Shown: positions 30,446 through 41,768, numbered from the stretch's first letter. The stretch: DNA of 64,000 bases from Bettongia penicillata ogilbyi (GCA_023548195.1 JAJHZJ010000013.1:1931001-1995000), one strand, 5' to 3'. The notes: a model not told the origin generated them from the letters alone. Translations and numbers: made by a program.

Positions 30446-30589
30446 AATAACGTCCATTCTAAAGATACTTCCAAATTTTAACATGCTCTGTTCTAACGTT
30501 GTGATTCAAGGACCGGTCCAGCTCTGTTCTCAGGTCTAGCTCTAATCCATGGAATAAGCTCACACTTATATGGCAATGTAAGATCTGGA

Positions 30590-30720
30590 ATGAATGGATA
30601 GAGATTTTTATTAAGTGCTTGCTATGTACCAGGCCCTGTGCTAAATTCTGAGGATTTAGACATTCCCTCCACTGTATGAGCTTGTGCACTAATAGGGAAG
30701 GACAACACGTGTGAGGGAAT
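30590..30720 (+). repeat. Unassigned ancient repeat
   Basis: 'attaagtgcttgctatgtac' and 'caggccctgtgctaaattct' is the head of the family also seen at 37860, 51830, 54500 and 57220. Confidence 0.45.
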
Positions 30721-30759
30721 GGTGGTAAGGGAACCAGATTTATGGTCTAGGCTACTATC

Positions 30760-30840
30760 TTTGTTCTATGAAGTTTGGATTCAGTCGAAGGGCCATACTT
30801 GAGGACCTAGAGGGCCACATGTGACTTCAAGGCTGCGCTC
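30760..30840 (+). mobile_element. hAT-like fragment (inverse of 40770-40870)
   Basis: 'gaagtttggattcagtcga', 'agggccatacttgaggacct' and 'agagggccacatgtgac' is the reverse complement of the text at 40770-40870. Confidence 0.5.
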
Positions 30841-31531
30841 GAGGGTGTCCAGAATTGGGACGTTGATGTAGAGTGAAATCAGAGCCAGAGGTAGCAATCA
30901 ATAGACAGGGTGGAGGGTAAAAACTCCACAAATCAGTGAACTGACTTCCCCAGCACTAGAAGCGTGGATCCTAGAAATGAAGTCCCCAGGGCCAGAAATG
31001 GAAACATCTGAAGCAATGCACTTATCTCATGAGTGAGAATGAGTATATGGGGTGGGGCGGCCAATGGCAGTCCCTGCAGCAGTGCTCAGAGGGGATGGAG
31101 GGGACATTCCTAAGTACCACCACAGTGGGGTGGCATTTAGACCCACTGGAATGCAGAGGAGGCCCTAGCAACAAAATAGGGTAGAAAGCCACATGGGCCT
31201 TCCTGGAGTGGGCACTGCTATGGGCAGCAGGAAGGATTCCAATAACTTGGAACTGGAGTCCCTCCATAAGTGGCCACTTGACAATTTCCAGGGAGGACTA
31301 AGGGGTGACGCTGTTAGAATGTCGCTTGCTTTCTGTGTTCTGATAGAAGAGGAATAGATCCTCAGAGACCTCCAAAGGGACAAAGATTTGGTATTTTTCT
31401 CACACTATTCCTGCCCCCCCCCCCACCTCCATCCCCTTCTTGGCTCTCAGAGAAGGAGAGGTCCTGACTGGGAGGACCAAGGAACAAAGAGCAGAATGGA
31501 GTTATTCTCAGTATTGACTCTAGCACTGGTT
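30841..31531. other. No recognised content
   Basis: Non-coding, with a C13-type homopolymer run near 31413-31426. Four overlapping minus-strand frames of 66-81 codons cover this relatively GC-rich stretch, but none has a domain I recognise. Confidence 0.35.
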
Positions 31532-31774
31532 TTTGTTGTTTAATAGATTCAGTCATGTCCAACTCTTCATGACCCCATTTGGGAGTTTCTTGGCAGAGAT
31601 TTTGGGGTGATCTGCCATTTCCTTCTCCAGTTCATTTTAAAGATGAGGAAACTGAAGCAAGCAGTGTTAAGTGACTTGCCCAGGGTCACACAGCTAGTAC
31701 ATATCCTCAGGACAGGTTTAGGAAGATGAGTCTTCCTAACGTCAGTCCTGGTACTTTATCCACTGTGCCACCCA
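31532..31774 (-). mobile_element. MAR1-like CORE-SINE, full length
   Basis: 'catgaccccatttgggagtt' tail, 'agatgaggaaactgaagcaa', 'gcccagggtcacacagctag', head at 'ctttatccactgtgccaccc'. Confidence 0.88.
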
Positions 31775-32019
31775 GCACTGGAATAGGCTGCATTCAAGAA
31801 AGTAACCATCTCTTACCTATCTTATTACAGATGACTGATCCATGATGTGAAGTAGTGACTAAGCAGAACGTGTCATCATGTTCACAGTAGCCTAGAGCTG
31901 GTACCGCTCCTGCTCATTAGCTCTCTTTTACACAGAGACACCCACTGTGAACTTGTAAATTTGGCATCATCCACCACATGAATCTGATTATTTAGATATC
32001 GGACTTGGTCTTTCGAGTG

Positions 32020-32175
32020 CCTAGAAGAAAGTAGATGACACAGTAGATACGACTCTGGGCTGGGAGTCAGGAAAACCTGAATTCAAATCTGGACTCAGAC
32101 TATATGACCCTAGACAAATCATTTAACTTCAGCCTGCCTTCGCTTTCTTAACCATAAAATGGAGATAATTATAGC
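32020..32175 (+). mobile_element. CORE-SINE, interrupted
   Basis: 'tagatgacacagtagatacg', 'gaattcaaatctggactcag' and 'ataaaatggagataattata', followed directly by an inverted SINE at 32178. Confidence 0.75.
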
Positions 32176-32177
32176 AC

Positions 32178-32395
32178 CTTGTTGCTCAGTCACGTCTGAC
32201 TCTTCATGACCCCGTGGACCGCAGCACACCAACACTGTCCGTGGGGTTTTCTTGGCAGAGATACTGCAGCGGTTGGCCTTTTCCTTCTCCAGTGAATTAA
32301 GGCAAATAAAGGTTAAGTGATTTGCCCAGTAAGTGTCTGAGGCCAGGTTCCTAACTCCAAGCCCCGTGCACTATCCACTGAGTTACCCAGCTGGA
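32178..32395 (-). mobile_element. MAR1-like CORE-SINE with RTE-type tail variant
   Basis: The tail contains 'gtggaccgcagcacaccaa', a longer RTE-like 3' end than its neighbours, then the usual core and the head ('ctatccactgagttacccag'). Probably a distinct, older subfamily. Confidence 0.75.
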
Positions 32396-32489
32396 TCAAA
32401 TAAGAAAGAAACCACAAATATTAGCAGTGTGTGGCTCACAGTAGGCACTTAAGTGTTTGTTTTCTTTCTTCCTGAAGTGGGAAGGCAAA

Positions 32490-32680
32490 TCATTTTCCTG
32501 AGTCCAAATATGACCTCAGACACTTACTAGTCTGGGCAAGTCATTTAACCTTGTTTGCCTTAGTTTCCTCATCTGTAAAATGACCTAGAGAAGGGAATGG
32601 CAAGCCATTCCAGTATTTTCACCAAGAAAACCTCAAATGGGGTCACAAGGAGGAGGACATAATTGAGAAACAACAATTTT
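32490..32680 (+). mobile_element. MAR1-like CORE-SINE, head truncated
   Basis: 'gacctcagacacttactagt', 'cctcatctgtaaaatgacct', 'tcaaatggggtcacaaggag' and 'aattgagaaacaacaa'. Confidence 0.8.
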
Positions 32681-32689
32681 CTAAAAATA

Positions 32690-33540
32690 AAATCATAATC
32701 TTTTGATATAATAATGTAGTTTGATTTTATTGATTAATTCTGTTAAAGGTTTCCTTAATATATTGAATTAGTTATTTATCCCTAGTATAAATCTAACTTT
32801 TTCAAAGTGAATATTTTTAAAAATATACATTGCTGTGGTATTTTGATAGAATTTTATTTAAAATGTTTGCATCAGTATTTATTATGATATTGACCTATAC
32901 TTTATTTTTTCTGCTTTAGCCCATTCGGATTTAGTTATTAGGACCGTATTTGTTTTATAAAAGGGGTTTGGAAAAGTTCTCTGTCAGTTATCAAGAATAA
33001 TTTGTGTAGACTACACATTAATAACTTTTTAAACATTTACTAGAATTCCCATGTAAATCCATCTGGACCAGAGTTCTCTTCTTTTCTTTGACAAATCCTT
33101 TTTTACATTTTCAACTTCATTTTCTGAGATTAGGTTGCATAAGATTTCTATGTTTGGTTGGTAAATGCAAGTACTTCATGTTTTTGTAGGTAATAATCAT
33201 CTGTTTTCATGAAGTTCTTCATTTTGTTCGTATATTATTGTATACATCAGGTTCTGATGATTGTATTTTCTCTCTGAGGTGAGCTCAATTTATTTAAATT
33301 TTATTTTGATCATTTGAGTTTGCTTTTTTTTTTAATAGGTTAAAGGTTTATCGAGTTTCTTAGCCTTTTCATTTTTTTAATAATTTTGGCAGCCTTTTTG
33401 GTCTCTTTTATTGACTCTAATTTTAAAGATTCCTTCTTTTGTACTCCTTTTGGACTGTTAATTTGATGATTCTCTAGGATTTTTAATTGCATGCTCAGAT
33501 AACCTTTTCTTTTAAATATTTGTTATTTTATATTTTCAGT
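32690..33540 (-). mobile_element. Old antisense L1 ORF2 fragment
   Basis: Reverse complement of L1 ORF2: 'tataaaaggggtttggaaa', 'cccatgtaaatccatctgga', 'ggtttatcgagtttcttagc'. AT-rich and decayed. The same part of ORF2 as 10200-10700. Confidence 0.6.
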
Positions 33541-34159
33541 GATAAAATTTTGCTGCTCTCACCGCCTGCTAGCATTCCTCACACACAGGAACTGCTGAAT
33601 ATTTATTGAATCTTGTCAAATGAAAGAATGAGCCTCCTATGTATTTCTTTCTCCTATACAGCACGTGGTGGGCTGTAGTAAATACAGTCCCTATTCAGGC
33701 AGTTCAGCTTTGACTTAGTCTCTTAGGTAGGTGAGCACGCGGGCCTTTCTTTGCTGCTCTGATTAGTAGGGCTGCCACCCTAGCTGAATCACTAGCCCAG
33801 GAAGAATATTCCTTGTACATCTGTGCACATTGTCTAACTGACTGAAGACAGAGAGCTAACAAGATGTTAGGTCTTTCATCAGCTGGAGAAAGCTGCCTAC
33901 TCAGGGCTAGCAACCGGTTTTTACAAAACGCAATTGTTCCTGATGACATTTATTTACTAAAGACCTGGAGAGGGAATTGATTGGCATTAAAAGCTGGGTG
34001 AGAACATTGATTGTCTTCATCAGAGAAGGTGGAGAATTCTTTGCCTGAAACATTGCCACCTTCACATTATTTGATTTCCTGCTCGAAAATGAGTTCCCAA
34101 ATCCCTGATCAAGCAGAAAACAAGCAGCAGAGCCAAGAAATTGTAGAGGATTCACTGGC
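33541..34159. other. Apparently unique DNA, candidate conserved non-coding block
   Basis: More than 500 bp without repeat text, in a repeat-dense neighbourhood. Two overlapping minus-strand frames (33704-34155) and one plus-strand frame (34011-34307) are not recognisable proteins. Confidence 0.35.
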
Positions 34160-34270
34160 CCACCAAATACAGCTGGGTGGTATGGAGACAGTCACTGAGC
34201 ATAAGGAGACCTGTGTTCTAGGTTCGGCTGGGCCTCTGCTTCTGAATCTAAAAACTAATCTATATTTCCT
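34160..34270 (+). mobile_element. MIR-like relic
   Basis: 'gctgggtggtatggagacag' followed by 'ctgaatctaaaaactaat' gives a weak MIR head-to-core order. Confidence 0.4.
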
Positions 34271-34276
34271 ACTAGC

Positions 34277-34310
34277 CATTCATTCATTTATTTATTCATT
34301 CATTTAATGA
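34277..34310. repeat. (ATTC/ATTT)n microsatellite
   Basis: Tetranucleotide run 'cattcattcatttatttatt'. Confidence 0.85.
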
Positions 34311-34314
34311 ATGG

Positions 34315-34545
34315 GCTCACCTTAAGTATCTGCAAAGACCTTGGCCTAAAGGACCCCAAGGTCTTCCAGTGCATCCTGGGTCATCTCCAGTCATCCTGAT
34401 GAATTGGATTCAGATGGCTCTGGAGAAGAATTGAGACTGGTGACCTTGCACAGCCCTCTCTCACTCAAAACAAAGTCAAGTGCAAGTCATGTCATCGTTT
34501 CTTTGATGGCATGGTCTTCTTTGGCACCGAAGGAGGAACATTCAA
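34315..34545 (+). mobile_element. Second marsupial SINE type, near full length
   Basis: 'gtgcatcctgggtcatctcc', 'agatggctctggagaagaat', 'accttgcacagccctctctc' and 'gatggcatggtcttctttgg'. Confidence 0.75.
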
Positions 34546-34594
34546 TCACTCACATAAAATATGTATTTGATGCCTATTGACCTAACTGTGGTAT

Positions 34595-34745
34595 AGTGAA
34601 AATTGCTGTGCATTTGAAGTCAAAAAAGTTGTGTTCACATCCTGGTTTCATCATTTATAACCTGTGGGTGACCTTAACTATCTCTTTCAACCTCTTTGAA
34701 CCCCCATTTCCTTGTCTATAAAATGGGTATACTAAAGCAACTCCT
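34595..34745 (+). mobile_element. MIR-type SINE relic
   Basis: 'tgtgttcacatcctggtttc' followed by 'ttgtctataaaatgggtata'. Confidence 0.6.
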
Positions 34746-34754
34746 TAAGATTAT

Positions 34755-34950
34755 AAGTTGTACATGACTAATGTGGAATTATGTTTAGCATGCTTGTACA
34801 TGTATAACCTATATTGGATTGCTTGCTGTCTTGGGGAGGGGAGAGACAGGGAGAAAAATTTGAAACTCGAAATTTTACAAAAATGAATGTTGAAAACTAT
34901 CTTTTCATGTAATTGGAAAAAAATATAAAATACTATTAAGGAGAAAAAAA
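34755..34950 (+). mobile_element. L1 3' terminus
   Basis: 'tgtataacctatattggatt', 'gcttgctgtcttggggaggg', 'aaatttgaaactcgaaattt' and 'acaaaaatgaatgttgaaaa', then an A-rich end. The same modules form the 3' end of the HAL1-like elements. Confidence 0.65.
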
Positions 34951-35755
34951 AATTACTAAAAGACTTTGTTATGGCCAAATTGGTCGGAGAAGGAAGTTTT
35001 TTACATGGGTGAAATCTTAGTCCTGGACCTTCCCCTCACCCTTGCTCCTCAACTAGAGATAACAACATCTGGACTCTGTACCTCAGAGTGGTGTCATTTG
35101 GATCAAAGGAGATAAAAGGAACAGTATAAAATACCATAGAAACCACTTGAGTACTCTCCCAGGATTTAGAAGGCTTAGGTTCAAATATAGATTCTGTTCC
35201 CCTTGTGTAACCTGAAACAAGTCACATGATCTCTTGGGACTTCCCCCTTCCCTCTCACATACTTGTTGATCCAATGACCCTGGTCTTACTGTTCCTAGAA
35301 TGATACATTCCCAACTCTGGGAGCTAGCCCCCTCAGTCCCATCCACTTCAGGCACAGCCTCCAAAGCATGCCTGTTTTGAAGTTCTCAGGTGGCACATGG
35401 GGAAAAGAAGGTAAACTGAGGATAAAATTTACCATGATACAAATTCCTATTTCTGTAGCACTTTGAAGGTTTACAGAATGTTTTCCTCCCCACAAGCTAT
35501 GTGACTTTGGGGGCCAGGAGCAAAAATTTCAATCTCTCTTTGAAAAGGACATACTTTATTCTTTGTGTCCTTGACTGAATCAGATCTGAAGGGGCCTGAG
35601 AGTAAGTAGCAGAGGACAGATTTGAACATAGTTTCTCTGACTCCAAATTCAGTCTGCTTTCTTCCAATCACACTGTTCGTTGGCTTTGGTATATGGATAG
35701 CAAAAGGACATAGGGCTACAAATCTAGAGTGAGAAGGGACCATAGAGACCTTGGG
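34951..35755. other. Mostly unassigned
   Basis: 35140-35235 has a faint MIR text ('cttgtgtaacctgaaacaag'). Nothing else recognised; no gene. Confidence 0.35.
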
Positions 35756-36005
35756 CAAGTAGGCAGTGCAATGGATAGAGCTCCAAACCTAAAGTTCAGG
35801 AGGATCTGAGTTCAAATTCAGCCTCATATACTTACTAGCTATGTGACCCTGGCCAAGTCACTTAACTGTTTGCCTCAGTTTCCTCCTCTGTAAAATGAGC
35901 TGAAGAAGAAAATGAAATGGCAAATGATTCCAGTGTCTTTGCCAAGAAAACACCAAATGAACTCACAAAGAATTGGACACAACTGAAATGATTCAGCAAC
36001 AGCAA
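35756..36005 (+). mobile_element. MAR1-like CORE-SINE, full length
   Basis: 'gtaggcagtgcaatggatag', 'gatctgagttcaaattcagc', 'atgtgaccctggccaagtca', 'tttgccaagaaaacaccaaa' and 'aattggacacaactgaaat'. Confidence 0.9.
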
Positions 36006-36014
36006 ATAGAGGCT

Positions 36015-36170
36015 TTAGCGGTTCAACCCCCTCATTTTTGAAGATGAGGGGACTGAGGTACAGACAGTTTAAGTGTCTTGTTCAAGGTCATACAAGTAGT
36101 GCTCATCAGAGGCGGGATTTGAAAACAAGTCTTTTAACTCCCAAACCAGGGCCTTCTCCCAGATCCTCTG
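36015..36170 (-). mobile_element. MIR-like relic
   Basis: 'gatgaggggactgaggtaca' and 'gttcaaggtcatacaagtag'. Confidence 0.6.
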
Positions 36171-36199
36171 TTTAAGGAGGATGCTCAGGGTGGCCATGT

Positions 36200-36465
36200 C
36201 ATTATATCCTAGCTAGGCTAGGTTCATGATGCTTTCTGGGATCTCATCATGCTGCAAGATTACATCAGCTCCAAAACTCACCTCCTCATTGCTTCCTGTT
36301 TAGCTTCCACCCTTAACCATGTGCCCCCTGTGCTGGGGACCTTTCATGTTATGTCTTATTTTTCCCGTTTAGATTGAGAACTCCTCAAGAGCAGGATTTT
36401 ACTTTCTGTCATCAGCACTTAGCACAACACCCGGCACATAGTTACTATCTGACTGACTTTTCCTT
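36200..36465 (+). mobile_element. L2-type LINE 3' end
   Basis: 'gattgagaactcctcaagag', 'catcagcacttagcacaaca' and 'cccggcacatagttactatc'. The upstream 36200-36350 is weaker. Confidence 0.55.
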
Positions 36466-36559
36466 TAATTCATTTCAGAGTATTTTGTAGATCAAGGGTA
36501 TTTGTTTTTCATGACCTGGAAAAATACAAGTAGAAGATAAATTCCCTTGCATCAAGGAG

Positions 36560-36700
36560 ACACAAACAGCACGCTAACTCAGAGTCACAGAGTCTCAAGG
36601 CTGAAAGGCACATCAGTCTCATCCAAAGGGAGGAGTTGACTTGCCAAGGTCACATAGCTGGCAAGTGGAAGAGCTGGGCCAAGAGCTGAGGTCAATTGAC
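36560..36700 (-). mobile_element. MIR-like relic
   Basis: 'cacatcagtctcatccaaag', 'gacttgccaaggtcacatag' and 'ctggcaagtggaagagctgg'. Confidence 0.55.
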
Positions 36701-36879
36701 TCAGATTAAGGAAGAATTACAAAAGACCAGCTCGAAGCCACAGCCTGGTCCCTTGTGGTTTTTGTTTTGTTTTTCTTTATACAGTAGGTATGGGATGTGG
36801 CTACTTGGTAAACAAACATGACATTGCTGCTGGAGGAAAGTAGCCGATGTGGAGCAACAAGATGTGAATGTGGATCTTG

Positions 36880-37140
36880 GTTGTTTACTACAAGTCTGGC
36901 GTTGGGCAAGGCAACTCTCTCTGGGCCTCAGTTTCCTCAGCTACTGTGCGGAGTGAGAGTTAGATGAACTCTTAGATACCTTCCAAATTTAAATCTTATG
37001 ACTTCTACTCATTTTCTATGTGAACTGGGACAACATTTAAATTCTCTGGTCCTTGGGTTTTTCATCTATAAAATAAAGGAGCTGGACTGGGTGATCCTAG
37101 TCTAGAAGATCCCTTCTAGTACTACATTTATGACACTACA
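36880..37140 (+). mobile_element. Two MIR-type 3' halves in tandem
   Basis: 'gggcctcagtttcctcagct' with 'gttagatgaactcttagata', then 'ttttcatctataaaataaag' with 'gatcccttctagtactacat'. Confidence 0.6.
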
Positions 37141-37165
37141 ATCCTGACTTGTCAGTTGCTAGCCC

Positions 37166-37612
37166 TTCCTTCCTTCTTTCCTTCCTTCCTTCTTTCTTTC
37201 CTTCCTTTTCTTCCTTCCTTCCTTCCTTCCTTATGTCCTTCCTTCCCATCCTTCCTCTTTTTCTTACCTCCTTCCTTCCCTCCCTCTTTTCCTACTTTCT
37301 TTCTTCCTACTTCCCACCCCTTTCCTTCTTTCTGTCCTTCTCTCCTTTCTTCTTCTTTCCCTCTCTTCCTTTCTCTTTTTCTTCCCTCCCTTATTTCCTC
37401 CATTTTCCCTCCTTCCTTCTTTCTGTCCTTTTTTCCTTCCTTCCCTCTTTTTTCTATCCTTCCTTTCTTCTCTCCTTTCCTCCCTCCCACCTTTTCTTCA
37501 CTCCCTTCCTTCTTCCTTTCTGCCTTCCTTCTCTCCTTCCTTTTCTTCTTTCTCTCCCTCTTTTTCTCCTTCCTCCCTGCTTTCCTCTATTTTTTCTCCT
37601 TTATTTCTTAAT
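37166..37612. repeat. (CCTT)n pyrimidine tract, ~450 bp
   Basis: Almost uninterrupted C/T on the plus strand, built on (CCTT)n with many variants. It produces long artefactual Ser/Pro/Leu/Phe-rich frames on the plus strand and Lys/Glu/Gly/Arg-rich frames on the minus strand, none of which is a gene. Confidence 0.95.
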
Positions 37613-37854
37613 AATTCTTTATCTATACTCACCTTCCCAAATATTCTTCTGGTGCTATGTCAATACCCCAGTTTTATGTCCCATTTTATGAACTGGAACT
37701 CCAATTTACATACTGGTACAGCCTTTTTCACTATTCCCATCCAATGCCAGCTGCTAGCCAACACTGCAAACAAGGTATAACAGAACATTTACCATGCCAA
37801 GGTATGAGATTTCTAGTGAGCCATTGGGAGCACATCGTTTAGCACGGTGGAATG

Positions 37855-38010
37855 CATGAATGAAAAAAAAGGTATTTATTATGGTCTGGGGATACAAACA
37901 GATAAAGTTAAGGCCATGTCTTTTCTCTAGGAGTTCACATTCTAGTTGGGGGACACTGAACATAAAAGAAAGTTCAACTAAAGGGCAGATTGAAGGACCT
38001 AGAAGTCCTT
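37855..38010 (+). repeat. Unassigned ancient repeat
   Basis: 'ggggatacaaacagataaag' and 'aggagttcacattctagttg' match the family at 30590, 51830, 54500 and 57220. Confidence 0.45.
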
Positions 38011-38154
38011 AGGGTTTATTGGTGGGGCAAATGGTTATTTCCATAGGCAGAGACAACTTTTGTTCATTTATTTATTGTCAGAACTACAGGTGACATGAGC
38101 TGGGATGGATAGCTAACATGTTAAATCAAGATTCAAATAGATAATTATAGATTT

Positions 38155-38284
38155 AGAGCTTGAAGGGATTTTGGAAATTAAGTCCAACACTTTCATTCTA
38201 CTGATGGGGAAATAGTCACATACTTTGTAAGGGGCAGTCAGGATTCAAACCCAGGCCTCTGATTCCACATCTAGTACTCTCTCC
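38155..38284 (-). mobile_element. MIR-like relic
   Basis: 'aagtccaacactttcattct' followed by 'cagtcaggattcaaacccag'. Confidence 0.5.
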
Positions 38285-38450
38285 ATGACAGAGGTAGTAT
38301 TAAACTTGGAATCAGAGAAACCTGAATTTTAATCCTGCTTTATGCTTACTAGCTGTGTGAACCTGAGCAAGTCACTTTAATCACTCTCTGATTCAGTTTC
38401 CTTATCTGTAAAATGAGAAAACAGCATTCCTTGTGAGGTTCAATAACATA
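38285..38450 (+). mobile_element. MIR-type SINE
   Basis: 'acttggaatcagagaaacct', 'ttactagctgtgtgaacctg' and 'ccttatctgtaaaatgagaa'. Confidence 0.75.
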
Positions 38451-38629
38451 TTGAGAAAAAAATTATTTCTCTCATATTAATAATTATTGAGATGAAGATT
38501 TTCCTTTCTTGTTTTTTTATTCAGAAATCAATGCCTTGTAGGTTATTCAGCAGCATCTGAAGAATGTGGCTGATAGTTGAGATTGCCCAAATCCTTGGGA
38601 TGCATGCTTTTCTATCTCAGGTAGGACTT

Positions 38630-38860
38630 CACCCAACTGGAAGACATTACAAGGAGAATCTGGGGGCCATCTCCAGTCATCCTGGTCCATATCTGACCAC
38701 TGAATCCAGAAGACTCTGGAGGAGAAAATGAGGTTGGTGACTTTGCACAGCCCTCCTTCACTTAAATCAAAATCAATTGTAAGTAATGTCATCATCTCCC
38801 TGATGTCACGGTCCTCTTCAAGAATGAAGGACAAACCACCACAAGGAGACTCTAATCTGG
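38630..38860 (+). mobile_element. Second marsupial SINE type, near full length
   Basis: 'gggggccatctccagtcatc', 'ctctggaggagaaaatgagg', 'gactttgcacagccctcctt' and 'ctgatgtcacggtcctcttc'. Confidence 0.8.
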
Positions 38861-38934
38861 ATGGAATTCTTAACCCACCATTGTTGAATGGAGGATACAC
38901 CCCTTCCTATAGATTGTTGAGGAGGGAGTAGTCT

Positions 38935-39215
38935 GGCTTGAGGTGAGTACAGTCATGTACTCAGCCCCTCATTAGAATATATTATAATTATAATACTCAG
39001 TCTCCAATTATTAACCAGATTTGATTACCAACTGTTAGGATCACCCACTCTTTCAAGGGCATAGAAATGTCGAGACCTCCATGAGGGGGTCTTTGGTTTA
39101 CAAGAGAAAGCCAAATGATCATCCTTTTATTAATTATTTGCTGACCAAAATTAACAAAATGATTAATTACCCAGAAATTATGTCTCTTGGATTTTTTATA
39201 ACCACAATATGTAAA
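38935..39215 (+). mobile_element. LTR-like element, copy 2
   Basis: Shares 'attaattacccagaaattat' and 'gtctcttggattttttataa' with the end of the 19130-19465 element, but lacks its clear TATA segment. No flanking duplication or internal genes seen. Confidence 0.45.
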
Positions 39216-39349
39216 GCACTTTGCCAGATTGAAAACCCTACATAATTACTAACCCTTATTAGGAATATAATACAGTTCTGGCACTTAGGCTAGAAACACT
39301 GAATTCAATACGATTAACCTTAATGGAGATAAATTTAAAGTCATAGGAG

Positions 39350-39540
39350 CATAAATCAAGATCTCAAAGGGATCTTAGAGACCATTTAGTCTAATCTCTT
39401 CTTTTTACAGATGAGGGAATGAGGGTCAGGGAGGAGAGTGTCATGGCCAAGGTCATATATTAGGAAGTAGCCAAGATTGAATTTGAACCCAGAATTAGGA
39501 CTCATTTAACTGTACCAAACTGTACCAAATTCCTGCCTGC
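39350..39540 (-). mobile_element. MIR-like relic
   Basis: 'cttagagaccatttagtcta', 'acagatgagggaatgagggt' and 'catggccaaggtcatatatt'. Confidence 0.55.
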
Positions 39541-40765
39541 CTGAAGGAAATCAGCTGAAGGAATCAGCTTCGTTAGTACAGGATGAGAAAGATATGGCTA
39601 AACAACAGTTTATGTGAAAGGAAGGTATTTAGCTAACTATAAGCTTAGGAGTCAACAAAATGACATGATAGCTTAAAAATCACTCCAAACTAAGGTAATC
39701 TGAAGCTAGTTGCACTGAAGGAAGCCCAGACCCCGGAATTTGGGAAGTCCATTGTACTCTAATTCACATCTGGGGTGGTATGTTCAATATGAGGTATTAT
39801 GTCTCTTATGAATAGTTGTCCTGTTCTCTATAAGGCATCTCTTCTCCAGGATCAATAATCCTTTCCTTTATTTGTTCTTCAGATGATAGGATTTTAAATC
39901 TCCTCAACAACTCTAGGATACTGTCCAGTTTAATATTCTGTCTACAGGTAGAACTGAATTAAACCCAGTATTTCAGATGGAGTCCAACCACTGCAGTAGC
40001 TCCTCACACAGTGCATGTTTTACATTAAATGAATGAATTTTTCTATTTCTATTGATCCTAGAATTCATTCTTTTGGACCTTTAAAGTGATCTGAGTCTAG
40101 CATATTTAGTACTAAATTCTTCAGTGGTACTTTTTAATGTATCAGAATGATTTCCTCTTATATGATGAGGAGAGAGGCAGTAATTCTATCCAAACACACT
40201 TCTCCCTTTCGGTGCCTTGACCGCTCTCTCAGAAGAGGCAAGAAAAAGAATTGTTCCTAAGTTCTGGCCTCAGGGAGACAATGGATAATGTTGTTCCTTC
40301 AAGACAAGAGTTCTGAAGAAAATCCCTTTGAATTTTCTCCATGGACCCCTCTCCTCCAAGGGGGTTTCCAAGAGGTCCATGAACTTGGAAGCAAAAATAA
40401 TTAATCTTTATTTTTACTACTTTCACTGAAATTTAGTATATCCTCCAGTTGTTTCAATGATTCTGAGAAGGGGTATAGGTTTCATGAGAATGGTAAATGG
40501 GCCATGTACTTTATTAGTTCAGAGGGCACCCAGAAGCAAACATCCATGTCTTTTTCTGTTATAGGAATTGTACTGCATTCAACAATTCCCTTCCAAACTG
40601 TAGCAGTTAAAAAAATCCAACTCTCCTTTTATGGAAATGAACTGCTTTTTAGTGTGGTTACTCATGTGCATTTCTTGTCATTTAAAAAAAAAAAATAAAC
40701 TTTCACTGATAACTTTTTTGACATCACCTAATTTTCCCTGAAAACTGTCCCTCCTGCAAAATCAC
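39541..40765. other. No recognised content
   Basis: About 1.2 kb without a repeat or gene I can name. The short frames have no domains. Confidence 0.35.
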
Positions 40766-40769
40766 CCCA

Positions 40770-40875
40770 TAGAACCAGGTGTGGGGGACATGCAGCCTTG
40801 AGGCCACATGTTGCCCTCTAGGTCCTCAAGTGTGGTCCTTTGACTGAATCCAAACTTCACAGAATTTGGACTCAG
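40770..40875 (-). mobile_element. hAT-like DNA element fragment
   Basis: 'cttgaggccacatgttgccc', 'tctaggtcctcaagtgtggt' and 'gaatccaaacttcacagaa', the reverse complement of 30760-30840. Typical of non-autonomous hAT repeats. Confidence 0.5.
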
Positions 40876-41399
40876 TTTCCCATTGTCTTGTTTCTTTTTT
40901 CCTCCCTCTCTGGGGCAGGGGTTGTGGGGACCCAAATGTGTTATTTCTTAGAGAGCAGAGGGAGACAGAAACCAAGAAAAAAAAGTCTACAGGGGCTAAG
41001 AAGACCTCAGAAAATAGATGAGACATACACATAATGACCATGAAGCTAGGAATGGGGAAACCTCATGTCCAGATTATTCAAAAGGAAGAAAATGTGTAAA
41101 TTGCTTTAAATACCCAAACTGGGCATCTATCCAAAACTGGATTTTTAAATGTACTACAATTTTACCATTTAAATGAGTGTCATCCTCCCAAGTAACTTCC
41201 TTGGATGGTGATATATTTACTCTAATAGTTGTTCAGAGCCACTTTCAGAAGTCCACTTTGCCACCATTTTCAGAGCCCCTCTTAATCTGACAATTCCTCA
41301 GGAACTCGTCCCATTGTTTTGGAATGTTCAAAATGTATCTTTCATTGTTATTTAACTTTTCATGTGTTCACAGCTTCTCCGCCCTATGAATAAAGGTCT
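40876..41399. other. No recognised content
   Basis: Non-coding DNA without identified repeats. Confidence 0.35.
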
Positions 41400-41580
41400 C
41401 AGAGCTAGGGCAAGGAGTTCTTACTTTTTTTGTGATATCTATTCCTTTAATAGTCTGGTGAAGTCTGGATCCCTTTATCAGGATATGTTTAAATGCATAA
41501 AACAGAATTGCAAAGGAAGCCAATATGTTAAAATATAGTTATCAAAATATTTAACAAATTTATTGACTTAAGAACTCCAG
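41400..41580 (+). mobile_element. hAT-like non-autonomous element
   Basis: Ends 'ggagttcttac' and 'ttaagaactcc' are in inverted orientation. The interior 'gtctggtgaagtctggatcc', 'aaatgcataaaacagaattg' and 'gttatcaaaatatttaacaa' matches 14425, 19885 and 63695. No convincing 8-bp duplication. Confidence 0.55.
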
Positions 41581-41686
41581 TTATAGGGGGATATCCCCTC
41601 ATATCCTCTACATTCTTCTCACTCTAAGGGGTTCAGTGAATTATGTTTGATATTCCTTTCTGACCAATATGAAGAGGCAAGGGTTG

Positions 41687-41689
<3 letters not shown>

Positions 41690-41753
<64 letters not shown>

Positions 41754-41768
41754 TATGTATGTATGTAT
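41690..41768. repeat. (TA)n microsatellite
   Basis: About 25 TA units, then 'cacacatatatatgtatgta'. Probably length-variable and prone to assembly error. Confidence 0.95.

Noticed and set aside
37149..37691. 180-codon plus-strand frame (and 151- and 112-codon companions)
   Set aside because: Produced by the CT-rich tract. The translation is low-complexity Ser/Pro/Leu/Phe or Lys/Glu/Gly/Arg sequence.
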